DNA from: Thermanaerothrix sp034436175
GTDB taxonomy: Bacteria; Chloroflexota; Anaerolineae; Anaerolineales; Anaerolineaceae
DNA: 64,000 nt
Reading direction: 5' to 3'
Assembly: GCA_964427505.1 (NCBI GenBank)
Contig: CAYRUO010000001.1
Span: forward strand, 62,001 to 126,000
The position numbers were made by a program, and so were the translations under genes. Shown here piece by piece: positions 40,818 through 49,854 of this stretch (positions are counted from its first letter, which is position 1; every line of letters starts with the position of its first letter). A model generated the notes under the pieces. The model was not told where the DNA came from, ran no database searches, and saw only the letters and a program-made list of their open reading frames with translations.

Positions 40818-40840
40818 ATCCTTACCCGAGGAGGATAATG

Positions 40841-41908
40841 ATGGATATTCAGATTGGTCAGCGTTGGATCGGGGATAATCATCCCACCTATTTTGTCGCC
40901 GATATCGCTGCCAACCATGATGGCAGCCTAGAGCGAGCCAAGGATTTGATCCGCTTAGCCAAGGAAGCCGGCGCCGATGCCGCCAAGTTCCAGAACTTTC
41001 ATGCCCCTAAAATCGTCTCGGATTATGGTTTTCGTGCTTTGGGTTCGCAGCGCTCTCACCAAGCCAAGTGGAAGAAGTCGGTTTTTGAGGTGTATCAGGA
41101 CGCCTCAATTCCCCTCGAATGGACCTATGAGTTGAAAGCGACGTGTGACGAGGTGGGGATTGATTATTTCTCGGCGCCGTATGACTTCGAGTCCATTGAC
41201 TTCTTGGAGCCTTTCATGCCGGCCTACAAGATCGGCTCGGGCGAAATTGATTGGCTAGAAGCCCTGGAGCGCATCGCCAAGAAAGGAAAACCGGTGCTGT
41301 TGGCTACCGGTGCGGCTAACATTGGCGAGGTGCAGCGCGCTGTCCACACAATTCTCAAATACAACTCGCAGTTGGTGCTGATGCAGTGCAACACCAATTA
41401 CACCGGCAGCCGCGAGAATTTCAAATATGTTAACCTAAACGTGCTTAAGACCTATCGGGTGATGTTCCCGGATGTGGTGTTGGGGCTTTCGGATCACACC
41501 CCAGGGCATGCGGCAGTTTTGGGCGCCGTAGCATTGGGCGCGCGCGTCATTGAGAAGCACTTCACCGATGATAACACCCGCGAAGGCCCGGATCATCCCT
41601 TCTCGCTCACCCCGGCGGCTTGGCGCGAGATGGTTGAACGCACACGGGAATTGGAGTGGGCGTTGGGTTCGGCGGATAAGGTCGTCACCGAGAACGAGCA
41701 AGAGACGGTGATTCTGCAACGCCGTTGCCTGCGCGCTGCCCGTGATATCAAGGCGGGTGAGGTCCTGACGCGGGAGATGATTGACGTTCTGCGTCCGGCG
41801 ACACCGGGGGCTATCTTGCCACCTGATATCGAACGCGTCATTGGCACCCGCGCGTTGGTAGATATCCCGTACGGCAAAGAATTACGCTGGACGGATCTGG
41901 GAAGTTAG
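40841..41908 (+). CDS. NeuB/SpsE-type N-acylneuraminate synthase
   Basis: The 355-residue protein joins a NeuB TIM barrel (about 1-280) to a C-terminal SAF/antifreeze-like domain (about 292-353). Barrel marks include 'VADIAANHDGSLERAKDLI', 'YKIGSGEI', 'LSDHTPGHAAVLGAVALGA' and 'EKHFTDD'. Family members condense phosphoenolpyruvate with a six-carbon N-acyl sugar to make a nonulosonic acid such as sialic, pseudaminic or legionaminic acid. AGGAGG lies 6 nt before the ATG at 40841; ATG 40838 is too close. Confidence 0.9.
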   Translation: MDIQIGQRWIGDNHPTYFVADIAANHDGSLERAKDLIRLAKEAGADAAKFQNFHAPKIVSDYGFRALGSQRSHQAKWKKSVFEVYQDASIPLEWTYELKATCDEVGIDYFSAPYDFESIDFLEPFMPAYKIGSGEIDWLEALERIAKKGKPVLLATGAANIGEVQRAVHTILKYNSQLVLMQCNTNYTGSRENFKYVNLNVLKTYRVMFPDVVLGLSDHTPGHAAVLGAVALGARVIEKHFTDDNTREGPDHPFSLTPAAWREMVERTRELEWALGSADKVVTENEQETVILQRRCLRAARDIKAGEVLTREMIDVLRPATPGAILPPDIERVIGTRALVDIPYGKELRWTDLGS

Positions 41909-43027
41909 GTGGCCCGCGTTCTTTACTTCAGTCGCGACTATACGCCGCACGACCACCGCTTTCTCTCCGCACTGGCGGCAACGAACCACCAGGTTTACTA
42001 TCTGCGGCTGGAGCGCGGCGCGCGGCAGTTGGAAGACCGTCCTTTGCCCGAAGGGGTCACCTACGTACCCTGGGCGGGAGGGCTCAAACCTTTTACTTGG
42101 GCGGCCATGCCGGCGCTGTTGCGGGATTTTCAGCGTGTGCTAGGTGAGATCAAGCCCGACCTGATTCATGCCGGGCCGGTGCAAACCGCTGCCTTCCTGG
42201 CGGCATTGAGCGGTTTTCACCCTTTGGTAGTCATGTCCTGGGGTTCGGATTTACTTCGTGATGCCTTTCGCAACCGCTGGTGGCGTTGGATCACCACCTT
42301 CACCTTGCGCCGGGCAACTGTGCTGGTCGGCGACTGCCGTGCAGTGCAGGATATGGCGATATCCTTTGGAATGCCGGCAGAACGAATCGTTCTTTTCCCT
42401 TGGGGGGTTGATTTGCGCCACTTCAGCCCTGGTGAGGATGACGGTTTGCGCGAACGCCGCGGCTGGCAGGATGCCTTTGTCCTGCTCTCACTGCGTTCGT
42501 GGGAGCCCATTTATGGGTTGGATGTGGTGGTGCGGGCGTTTGCCGAGGTGGCACACGACCTTCCTGAGGTACGCCTCTTCCTTCTTGGGGGTGGCTCCCA
42601 AGCCCCGCTGATCCAGAGACTGCTGTACGAAAATGATCTTCTGGATCGGGTGTATCTTGGCGGTCAGGTGGGGTATCAGCGGTTACCGTCGTTTTACCGC
42701 GCCGCCGATCTTTATCTCAGCGCTTCACACAGCGATGGTTCTTCGGTTTCGCTAATGGAAGCTTTGGCCTGCGGCCTACCGGCAGTGGTATCGGATATTC
42801 CGGGCAATCGCGAGTGGGTGGTGCCGGGAGTGCATGGGTGGTTGTTCCCGGATGGTGATGCGCATGCATTGGCGGATCGGATTCGGGAAGCCTATGCTCG
42901 GCGTGATGCGCTGGTGGAAATGCGGCGCCAGGCGCGCTATCTGGCCGAAGAGCGCGCCAATTGGGAGAAGAATTTTGCGCGGCTTTTGCAAGCCTATGAC
43001 CTGGCCTGGCAGATTGCCGCAAGGTGA
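41909..43027 (+). CDS. Glycosyltransferase, GT4 family
   Basis: This 372-residue GT-B enzyme starts at a GTG directly after the NeuB-like stop. The donor-site region 'DGSSVSLMEALACGLPAV' (near 273-290) with the conserved Glu, and 'SDIPGNREWVVPGVHGWLF', are typical of retaining GT4 transferases. The N-terminal acceptor domain contains 'KPDLIHAGPVQTA'. It should add a sugar to the growing surface glycan on the cytoplasmic face. Confidence 0.88.
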   Translation: MARVLYFSRDYTPHDHRFLSALAATNHQVYYLRLERGARQLEDRPLPEGVTYVPWAGGLKPFTWAAMPALLRDFQRVLGEIKPDLIHAGPVQTAAFLAALSGFHPLVVMSWGSDLLRDAFRNRWWRWITTFTLRRATVLVGDCRAVQDMAISFGMPAERIVLFPWGVDLRHFSPGEDDGLRERRGWQDAFVLLSLRSWEPIYGLDVVVRAFAEVAHDLPEVRLFLLGGGSQAPLIQRLLYENDLLDRVYLGGQVGYQRLPSFYRAADLYLSASHSDGSSVSLMEALACGLPAVVSDIPGNREWVVPGVHGWLFPDGDAHALADRIREAYARRDALVEMRRQARYLAEERANWEKNFARLLQAYDLAWQIAAR

Positions 43028-43033
43028 GAGAGG

Positions 43034-43840
43034 ATGCTTGATTCCAACCCCAACATTGTAGCCATTCTTCAAGCCCGGATGAGTTCCAGCCGTTTGCCCG
43101 GTAAGGTACTGCTCGACTTGGCCGGGCGTCCTATTTTGGCGTGGAGCGTTGAGCGTGCCCGCCGTGCGCGTTATGTTAGCCGCGTTGTTGTGGCAACTAC
43201 GACCGAGGCCGCCGATGATCCAATTGTCGCGTTTTGCCAGACGCGCGGTTATCCCTGGTGGCGTGGCCATCCTTATGATGTGCTGGATCGCTTTTACCAG
43301 GCGGCACGCCACTTTCAAGCCGATGTAATTGTGCGGCTCACGGCGGATTGTCCGCTGGTTGATCCGGAATTGATTGATGTGACGGTAGAGGCTCTGCTCC
43401 AGCAGGGCGCCGATTTCGCTGCCAACCGTCTGCCCCCTCCCTGGCGGCGCACGTATCCCATCGGGTTAGACGTTGAGGTGTGCACGTTTCAGGCTTTAGA
43501 ACGGGCCTGGCGCGAAGCCCAGGCGCCGCATCAACGCGAGCACGTTATGCCCTACCTCTACGAAGTGGAAGGGCGTTTCCGCACGGTGATTCTCAATGCG
43601 GAAAAGGATTACGGACAAGTGCGGTGGACGGTGGATACGCCGCAAGATTTAGAAGTGGTGCGTAAGTTGGTCGCCTTGCTGGGAGGACGGGATGATTTTA
43701 CTTGGCGTGAAGCCCTGGCGGTGTGGCAGGCTCACCCTGAATTGGCCACGCTCAATGCCCAGGTTCGTCATCACACCTATACCGATGTGGATGAACGTTT
43801 TGGTGGCCAGGATACCACCGAACCGGGAGTCTCGACGTGA
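43034..43840 (+). CDS. SpsF-like cytidylyltransferase
   Basis: This 268-residue nucleotidyltransferase of the KdsB/NeuA superfamily opens with 'ILQARMSSSRLPGKVLLDL' (about 11-29) and carries 'RLTADCPLVDPEL' and 'RWTVDTPQDLEVV', the layout of SpsF from the B. subtilis spore polysaccharide operon. It probably activates the acid made by the NeuB-like synthase with CMP, although SpsF itself is poorly characterised. The stop overlaps the next gene by 4 bp. Confidence 0.87.
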   Translation: MLDSNPNIVAILQARMSSSRLPGKVLLDLAGRPILAWSVERARRARYVSRVVVATTTEAADDPIVAFCQTRGYPWWRGHPYDVLDRFYQAARHFQADVIVRLTADCPLVDPELIDVTVEALLQQGADFAANRLPPPWRRTYPIGLDVEVCTFQALERAWREAQAPHQREHVMPYLYEVEGRFRTVILNAEKDYGQVRWTVDTPQDLEVVRKLVALLGGRDDFTWREALAVWQAHPELATLNAQVRHHTYTDVDERFGGQDTTEPGVST

Positions 43841-44787
43841 CCCTGCTCACGCTCTTTACTACCCCAAAACCTTTTACCGATCCGCACATCGCGCGCATTC
43901 AGCGCAATGCCCTGCGCTCGTGGCTGGCGCTGGGAGAAGAGGTCGAGGTTTTCTTAATCGGAGATGAAACAGGGGTGGCTGAGGTAGCCCGTGAATTGGG
44001 AATCCGGCATATCCCTGACGTTGCGCGCAATGCTTATGGGACGCCGTTAATCCCGGCGCTCTTTGAGCAAGCGCGTCGGCATAGCACCAGCCCTCTGCTG
44101 GCGTACATCAACGCGGATATTTTACTGACCCCTAGTTTTGTGCAGGGGGCACATCTGATCTCCCAGAAAATGTCCCGATTCCTTGTGGTGGGGCAGCGCT
44201 GGGATTTGGAGGTGCACGAAGACTTGTCATTTGGGCCGGGATGGGAAGACGAACTGCGCCGGCGCGTGCAAGAACATGGGCGGCGGCATCCGCCGCGGGG
44301 CAGTGATTATTTCATTTTCCCGCGCGATTGTTTCCGCAATTTACCACCGCTGGCGGTTGGTCGGGCAGGGTGGGATAACTGGATGATTTACTATGCCCGC
44401 CGCCAGGGTTGGCCGGTGGTGGATGCTTCGTCTTTCATTTTTATTGTGCACCAAAATCACGATTATCGCCATCTACCGGGAGGACAACCCCACTATCGTC
44501 TTCCTGAGACGGACGAGAACGTTCGTCTGGGAGGCGGTCGGCGCACTATTTTCAATCTTATTGATGCCACGCATGTGCTCACGGCCAATGGCTTACAGCG
44601 TGCACCGCTTTCGTGGCCAAAGTTCTGGCGCGAGGTCGAAATTTTCCCCCTCATCTATTTGCGGTCACGCGTCTTGGGATGGCTGACATTTGCGCTCTTT
44701 CATCCCCGCAAGGCCTATTACGAGGCCTATGCTTGGCTGGCGGCGGTGACACGTCCTTGGCGTAAGCGTGAACAGAAAAGCGGATAA
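43837..44787 (+). CDS. Putative GT-A-like glycosyltransferase of unknown family
   Basis: I do not firmly recognise this 316-residue protein. 'AYINADILLTPSFVQ' (about 89-103) looks like the nucleotide-sugar DxD region of GT-A enzymes, and 'GSDYFIFPRDCF' and 'GWDNWMIYYARRQGWPVVD' resemble acceptor-site segments of hypothetical glycosyltransferases in polysaccharide loci. There is no signal peptide. The GTG start overlaps the spsF-like stop (GTGA), so it belongs to the cluster. It is the last gene of the plus-strand run. Confidence 0.65.
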   Translation: MTLLTLFTTPKPFTDPHIARIQRNALRSWLALGEEVEVFLIGDETGVAEVARELGIRHIPDVARNAYGTPLIPALFEQARRHSTSPLLAYINADILLTPSFVQGAHLISQKMSRFLVVGQRWDLEVHEDLSFGPGWEDELRRRVQEHGRRHPPRGSDYFIFPRDCFRNLPPLAVGRAGWDNWMIYYARRQGWPVVDASSFIFIVHQNHDYRHLPGGQPHYRLPETDENVRLGGGRRTIFNLIDATHVLTANGLQRAPLSWPKFWREVEIFPLIYLRSRVLGWLTFALFHPRKAYYEAYAWLAAVTRPWRKREQKSG

Positions 44788-44788
44788 C

Positions 44789-45613
44789 TTAGCGCTGTGG
44801 GGTGAGGGTTACCGGAATGCTCGGTGTGGCGGTAGGTAAGAGCGCCGGGTTTATGGCATAAATGCGCAGGCGGCGAAAACTGACCGATAGCGCCGAATCA
44901 CCGGCGGCGCGGGCAAAAACGCCGATGCGCCCACTGGCGAACACCGGGTCGCGCAGGCTGAGTTCTTCAAACCCGTTGACGAACAGGCGTAGGCGGTCCT
45001 GATACAGCCAGGCAGCCAAGTGCGTTTCGACCAGGGGATTGACCTGAATCTCGCCCAGTTCGATCCAATCACTCAAGGGCAGACTGCGCCCGCTTTGTAA
45101 GCGTTCCAGGCGCATTTGTCCTTGGCAAGTGATCACCCAGCGATATGCGTTGAATTCGTTGGTGGCGCGAAGTAAGAGGCCAAATGTGTCCTGCCCCTGA
45201 CATAAGTTGGGTTGCAGTACCACTTCGATATAGGCATTGCTCACCTCGGGAGCATCGCGCAAACTGGTCAGATAACCCTTGGCGGCGTTGACGGCCAGGG
45301 TCAGTTGGCGTTGTTCGTAGGCGGCACTGCCGGTAGCACTGCGGTAAGTTTGCCATGCACCGGGGGTGTCAAAATCATCGCTCAGCACCAGATCACCCAA
45401 GGCCAGAGCAGGCGTTGGGGTAGGGGAGATGGCGCGAGTGGGGACTGGGGTAGGGGTTGCGGTCGGCGGAAACCACACCGGTGAGGGGCTCGGTGTGGCC
45501 GTGGGGGGCGAGGGTGTAGGCGTCTCAGGGAGAGCGGTTGCGGGGGGGGCACACCCGATACCAATCAAAAGCCACACCATCCCGATGAAGAGGGAACGCG
45601 TCCCTATCTTCAT
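44789..45613 (-). CDS. Lipoprotein with LamG-like beta domain
   Basis: The 274-residue protein begins with a signal peptide and lipobox 'IGIGC' (about 17-21), followed by a long Pro/Thr/Ser linker (about 24-70). From residue 75 it has a beta-sandwich pattern similar to laminin-G/concanavalin-like domains: 'LVLSDDFDTPGAWQTY', 'GLLLRATNEFNAYRWVI' and 'GRIGVFARAAGDSALSVSF'. Such domains bind carbohydrate or surfaces; I see no catalytic residues. Its start overlaps the purA stop (ATGA). Confidence 0.75.
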   Translation of the reverse strand: MKIGTRSLFIGMVWLLIGIGCAPPATALPETPTPSPPTATPSPSPVWFPPTATPTPVPTRAISPTPTPALALGDLVLSDDFDTPGAWQTYRSATGSAAYEQRQLTLAVNAAKGYLTSLRDAPEVSNAYIEVVLQPNLCQGQDTFGLLLRATNEFNAYRWVITCQGQMRLERLQSGRSLPLSDWIELGEIQVNPLVETHLAAWLYQDRLRLFVNGFEELSLRDPVFASGRIGVFARAAGDSALSVSFRRLRIYAINPALLPTATPSIPVTLTPQR

Positions 45614-46905
45614 GGACTCACTTCGACCACCTGGCTACGTTCAGGACCAACCGAAACCCGCCGCACAGGCACGCCGCACAATTCTTCGATGCGGCGCACA
45701 TAAGCGCGGGCGGCAGCAGGCAGGTCATCCCATCGGCGCACGGTGGTGACATCTTCCATCCAGCCCGGCAGTTCCTCATAAACCGGCTCAAAAGGTTCGA
45801 GATGGGCGGGACCCAACGGCAAGTCCTGAAGGGTTTGACCGTTGTAGCGATAGGCAACGCACAAGCGCAGTGTAGGGAGTCCGCTCAGGATGTCCATTTT
45901 GGTAATCATGAGTTCGGTAACCCCGTTGACGCGCACGGCATAACGCAAGAGGACCCCGTCTAGCCACCCCACGCGGCGCGGGCGCCCGGTAGTGGTGCCG
46001 AATTCATCCCAGGGATTCTTGCCTGTTCCACGCAAGCGCTCGGCAGTTTTACCGAAGACCTCGGTAGGGAAGGGGCCGGCGCCGACGCGGGTTTGGAAGG
46101 CTTTGGTGACGCCGATTACTGCACGCACCGGGACAATGCCCAAACCCAACCCCAGCAGAGCGCCGGCGGCGGTAGGGGTTGAACTGGTCACGTATGGGTA
46201 GGTGCCTAAATCAAGGTCAAGCAATGTACCCTGCGCCCCTTCGGCGAGCACTTGCTTACCCAGGCGCAGGGCTTGATGGAGTTCCATCCCTACATCCGCA
46301 ATATAGGGTTGCAATTGGGTGGCGTAATGGGTATATTCACGCACCACGGCTTGAATATCCAGGGGATCGGCCTCATAGATTCGCATCAGCCAGGTGTTAA
46401 TTGTGGCCACATGATGCTCGAGTTTCTCGCGGAACGTGTCCAGATCCAGCAAATCTTCCATCCGTAAGCCGTGGCGGGCGGCTTTATCGGTATAGGCGGG
46501 ACCAATGCCCCGCCCGGTGGTGCCGATTTGTCCGCTTCCTCGCGCTTGTTCTTGGGCTTGGTCTAGGGCACGGTGAGCAGGTGTGATCAGATGGGCGGCG
46601 AAGGAAATGCGCAATCGTTCCGGCGTGATGCTGACACCGGCGGCTTTGAGGTTCTCGATTTCTTGAACCAGAGTGGCCGGGTTGATCACCATGCCGTTGC
46701 CCAAGATCCCTATCGTATGCGGGTGAATAATTCCAGAAGGGATCAGGTGAAGGCGAAAAGTGTGCCCACCCACGTTGACCGTGTGTCCGGCGTTGTCGCC
46801 TCCGTTGTAGCGTGCGACCAGGTCGGCCTGTGCGGCCAATAAGTCCACGATGCGGCCTTTACCTTCATCCCCCCATTGGGTTCCGATGACGATATCCAAT
46901 GGCAT
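45610..46905 (-). CDS. purA: Adenylosuccinate synthetase
   Basis: PurA condenses IMP and aspartate with GTP in the first step from IMP to AMP. The 431-residue protein has the GTP-site 'GTQWGDEGKGRIVDLLA' at the N-terminus with the catalytic Asp, 'NGGDNAGHTV' with the catalytic His, 'GTTGRGIGPAYTDKAAR' and 'TSSTPTAAGALLG'. Length and motifs are normal. The Shine-Dalgarno GAGGAGG-like stretch lies before the ATG. A lone TATAAT (complement of 46960-46965) with no clear -35 may be its -10 element. Confidence 0.96.
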   Translation of the reverse strand: MPLDIVIGTQWGDEGKGRIVDLLAAQADLVARYNGGDNAGHTVNVGGHTFRLHLIPSGIIHPHTIGILGNGMVINPATLVQEIENLKAAGVSITPERLRISFAAHLITPAHRALDQAQEQARGSGQIGTTGRGIGPAYTDKAARHGLRMEDLLDLDTFREKLEHHVATINTWLMRIYEADPLDIQAVVREYTHYATQLQPYIADVGMELHQALRLGKQVLAEGAQGTLLDLDLGTYPYVTSSTPTAAGALLGLGLGIVPVRAVIGVTKAFQTRVGAGPFPTEVFGKTAERLRGTGKNPWDEFGTTTGRPRRVGWLDGVLLRYAVRVNGVTELMITKMDILSGLPTLRLCVAYRYNGQTLQDLPLGPAHLEPFEPVYEELPGWMEDVTTVRRWDDLPAAARAYVRRIEELCGVPVRRVSVGPERSQVVEVSP

Positions 46906-47074
46906 AACTCAGCCTCCTCGGTTAGAAAAAGCCTTACCCCCGCAAATGACTTTTAACAAATTATACCCGCAGCCGGGGCTGGACGTCGTGCCTCTTGGTT
47001 AGAAAAGAACGAAAACCAATAAGATCAACCGGCATTTGAAGCAATGGATGCCCCTGCTTTTCTTAAAATATGCG

Positions 47075-47083
47075 TGCTATAAT
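47075..47083 (+). promoter_or_regulatory. Extended -10 promoter of the HNH endonuclease gene
   Basis: TGCTATAAT is an ideal extended -10 element. Transcription would start near 47090, leaving a leader of about 28 nt before the HNH start. The remaining 200 bp of this gap show no other feature except a possible purA -10 element. Confidence 0.6.
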
Positions 47084-47117
47084 GAAAGCATGATATCTGC
47101 AGGCTTGTGGTTGTGCC

Positions 47118-47621
47118 ATGGCAGAGAGCGTTTTGGTACTAAATGCGAACTTTGAACCGATTAACGTGTGTAACTTGCAGCGGGCGATTGGTCTAATCCT
47201 GACCAACCGGGCAACGCTGGTGTTGAATGGGCGCGGCGAAATCCGCACGGTAAATCGGGTCTTTCCGCGTCCCTCGATTATTCGCTTGCAGCATATGGTG
47301 CACCGCCCGCGTCCCAAAGTCAAACTGACACGGCGCGAAATCTTTCGGCGCGATAACTATACCTGTCAATATTGCGGTCGCCATACCAATGACCTAACCG
47401 TAGACCACGTCATTCCACGCCATTTAGGTGGACAGCATACCTGGACCAATGTGGTTACGGCCTGCGCGGCCTGCAATCACCGCAAAGGGGGACGAACACT
47501 GGCTGAAGCAGGGATGACCCTTTTACGCCAACCCACCGAACCGCCTAATACGGCGCTTTACATTTTTGGCCGCCACCTCAGTGAATATGCGGAGTGGGCG
47601 CCGTTCCTCTCGGGTTGGTAA
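47118..47621 (+). CDS. HNH endonuclease
   Basis: The 167-residue protein carries a zinc-ribbon HNH nuclease domain: 'CQYCGRHTNDLTVDHVIPR' (about 86-104) and 'VVTACAACNHRKGGRT' (about 116-131) supply two CxxC knuckles and the catalytic His pair. The N-terminal 70 residues ('VLNANFEPINV') match a widespread housekeeping HNH family of unknown role, not a homing or toxin type. It stands alone behind its own promoter and is convergent with the MBL gene. Confidence 0.9.
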   Translation: MAESVLVLNANFEPINVCNLQRAIGLILTNRATLVLNGRGEIRTVNRVFPRPSIIRLQHMVHRPRPKVKLTRREIFRRDNYTCQYCGRHTNDLTVDHVIPRHLGGQHTWTNVVTACAACNHRKGGRTLAEAGMTLLRQPTEPPNTALYIFGRHLSEYAEWAPFLSGW

Positions 47622-47632
47622 TTTTCGTTGCG

Positions 47633-48379
47633 CTACACCATAATCTGGAACAAGTCTCGGGCGAGATAGACGGGGCCGTTAAACGCCTGGCGTGCCTGTG
47701 CAATCCAGGCTTCCGGCTGGCTCAAGGGAGGGGTATGGATGAGATAGAGCGCACCTGCGCCGGCCTGGGTGGCGATGCGCCCGGCTTGCTCGGGCGAGGT
47801 ATGTCCTGGGCCCTCACCGGCAGCCTCATGTAAAAGGATGTTGACCCCCTGCGCCAGGCGGATGACGTTCTCGCACGGTTCGGTATCGCTAGAATAAGCA
47901 ATGCTCCCGGTGGCAAGTTCGATGCGCAGTCCGAGGGTGGGTAAGAAGTGCTTCACCGGGGCCGAATAAACTCGCCAAAGGGGAGAATCTATAAAACAGG
48001 TCATCTCGTTTTCGGGCAGGGCGACAAATTTAACCGGGTAGAACCCCGGCCATTTTTTCCATTCATAGAGGTTCATCATGGCTTCCAGACGCTCCATGGC
48101 ATGGGCGGGCCCGTAAACGTTAAGCGGTTCCTTGCGGCCTAGCAACCAGAGATCCATCAAGAGTAACGGTGCACCGGAGACGTGGTCGGGGTGAAAGTGC
48201 GTAATGATCAGGGCGTGGATTTGGCGCCAAGAGAGGCCGGCGCGCATTAAGCGGGCGATAGGACTGCCCGGTGCATCAATCAATAGAATTTGATCCTCTT
48301 CGACAACGGCCAAGTGAGTATTTTCGCGGTGTTCATCGGCGATGGCGTAGGCAGAACCTAAAATAACAACGCGTGCCAT
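47633..48379 (-). CDS. Metallo-beta-lactamase fold hydrolase (RNase Z-like)
   Basis: This 248-residue protein has the zinc motif 'ITHFHPDHVSGAPLL' (about 59-73), a further ligand region 'AYSSDTEPCENV' with the bridging Asp, and a final His in 'LIHTPP'. 'GAP..HFLPTLGLRIEL'-type spacing is like RNase Z/arylsulfatase-class members. The substrate is unknown; a tRNA 3' processing role is possible but the family is broad. It lies 47 bp downstream of the ABC permease gene on the same strand. Confidence 0.85.
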   Translation of the reverse strand: MARVVILGSAYAIADEHRENTHLAVVEEDQILLIDAPGSPIARLMRAGLSWRQIHALIITHFHPDHVSGAPLLLMDLWLLGRKEPLNVYGPAHAMERLEAMMNLYEWKKWPGFYPVKFVALPENEMTCFIDSPLWRVYSAPVKHFLPTLGLRIELATGSIAYSSDTEPCENVIRLAQGVNILLHEAAGEGPGHTSPEQAGRIATQAGAGALYLIHTPPLSQPEAWIAQARQAFNGPVYLARDLFQIMV

Positions 48380-48426
48380 GTGTGATTTCTCCCTGTTTTA
48401 GAAAATTTGAGATAAGCGTCGGACAA

Positions 48427-49854
48427 CTAACGGAAGAGCATTTGAAACGCAATGCGCGGTGTAATCCAGGCTTCGATACAAGCCGCGATGATCAGCAAAG
48501 GAACGACCAGTCCGATCATAATCTTGAGCCACTGTGCAAGGCTGGCCAGCAGGGCGGCGCTAAAGGTTTTTCCCCGTTGAGGGGTAATCATCCCCAGGCC
48601 GATATCCAGGGTGGCGGCGGTAGCCAGCCACAGCGCCGGAATCTCGAAAAGCCCATGGGGAAGGATCGTGCTAAGAATGAAAATCCCTATGGGTAATCCA
48701 TTGGCACTCAAAGCCTGGGTCAGGAAACCCAGTGCGCCCATGGTGGCTAACATGGGGAGGACGCCCAATACGCCAAAAGAAAATGTGCCCAGAACGGCGC
48801 CCAACAGCAAGGCGCGGAGGTTCTGCCATAGGATGGCCGTTGCCGTATAGGGAGAGCCAAGCGGCCAGAGAGTCGTCAGCTGTGCCAGGCGCTGGTTGAC
48901 CTGGGATTGCCCAAGATCAAGTTGGAGTGGAAAGCGGGTCGCAAAATGCATGCCTAAGCCGATGCTGACCGCCCCCAAGATGGCGGCGGTGAGCAGGGAC
49001 CACCGCATGTGGCTCAACGTGCGTGGGATTTCCACCCGGTACCAATCACTCAAGTGGCGGGCTTCACCCCGCACATGCTGGAAAAAGGTGCGCCAGCCCC
49101 ATGCCAGATCAAGCGTATCCAATTCGCGCCCCAACAGTTCTTCGCGCTGAAAGTGCGCCAACCCTACTCTGACCAGCAGAACGGCGAGCACAAACAAACC
49201 GAAGACGGCCCACCACAGGATGGCATTTTGGCGCCCCCAGAACATAATCGCCGTTTCGCCTTGGATTAACAAAGCCATCGGGATGACGATGAAACTGGCC
49301 AACAGGTTAGCCGCCCGCACGGATGTGGCTTGACTCGAAGCAACCACGGCCCCGCTCACCATAACCAGGGCATGGAAAATAGTCAGGCAGAAGACCTGAA
49401 GCACCACTTCAAAGGGCGGAAGCGCGACGCGATTGAGGGCTAACCCCAGGGTATATACACCCATGCCCAGAAAACTGGCCAACAATGGCAAAACCGTGGA
49501 GGAAAGCAGTTTCCCGGTGTAAAGTTGCCAGTCCTCAAGCGGTGTGACAAGCAGGGGCTCAATGCTTCCGCGTTCTTTTTCACCCACGAAACTTTCCAGA
49601 GCGATCACCAACGAAATAGAGATGGGAAAGAAGCCCACCACCAGCATCAGGAAGGGTACCAGGCGCTCGCCAATCAGTTCTGCCCCGTACCGGCGCACAA
49701 AATCGAGCATCTGTTGGGCGAAGAAGTTCATCAGAAACGGGAAGAAGGCGGTTAAGAACAGGATGGGAGTCAGGATGCGCCAATCGCGGAACTGATCCCG
49801 AATCTCACGGCGGGCAATGATCCAAACGGGTTGCAGGTCTTCAGTTCGTAGCAT
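48427..49854 (-). CDS. ABC-2 exporter permease fused to a SpoIIM-like (DUF95) membrane domain
   Basis: The 475-residue protein has two membrane modules. Residues 1-250 form an ABC-2/NatB-like permease ('ARREIRDQFRDWRILTP', 'VGEKERGSIEPLLVTPL'). Residues 255-475 resemble stage II sporulation protein M/DUF95, with 'LGTFSFGVLGVLPMLATMG' and 'ILPHGLFEIPALWLA'. SpoIIM-like proteins also occur in non-sporulating bacteria with unknown roles. Its start lies 14 bp inside the ATPase gene, so the two form one exporter. The substrate is unknown. Confidence 0.85.
   Translation of the reverse strand: MLRTEDLQPVWIIARREIRDQFRDWRILTPILFLTAFFPFLMNFFAQQMLDFVRRYGAELIGERLVPFLMLVVGFFPISISLVIALESFVGEKERGSIEPLLVTPLEDWQLYTGKLLSSTVLPLLASFLGMGVYTLGLALNRVALPPFEVVLQVFCLTIFHALVMVSGAVVASSQATSVRAANLLASFIVIPMALLIQGETAIMFWGRQNAILWWAVFGLFVLAVLLVRVGLAHFQREELLGRELDTLDLAWGWRTFFQHVRGEARHLSDWYRVEIPRTLSHMRWSLLTAAILGAVSIGLGMHFATRFPLQLDLGQSQVNQRLAQLTTLWPLGSPYTATAILWQNLRALLLGAVLGTFSFGVLGVLPMLATMGALGFLTQALSANGLPIGIFILSTILPHGLFEIPALWLATAATLDIGLGMITPQRGKTFSAALLASLAQWLKIMIGLVVPLLIIAACIEAWITPRIAFQMLFR

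Noticed and set aside
45420..45540. Repeat array in the Pro/Thr-coding stretch of the lipoprotein gene (similar stretches near 9790-9890 and 58390-58500)
   Set aside because: These are low-complexity linkers following lipoprotein signal peptides or membrane helices, not DNA repeats with a function of their own.
47090..47155. Short frame of about 21 codons overlapping the HNH start, as a possible leader peptide
   Set aside because: It has no ribosome site, no run of a regulatory codon and no attenuator structure; the extended -10 element explains the spacing.
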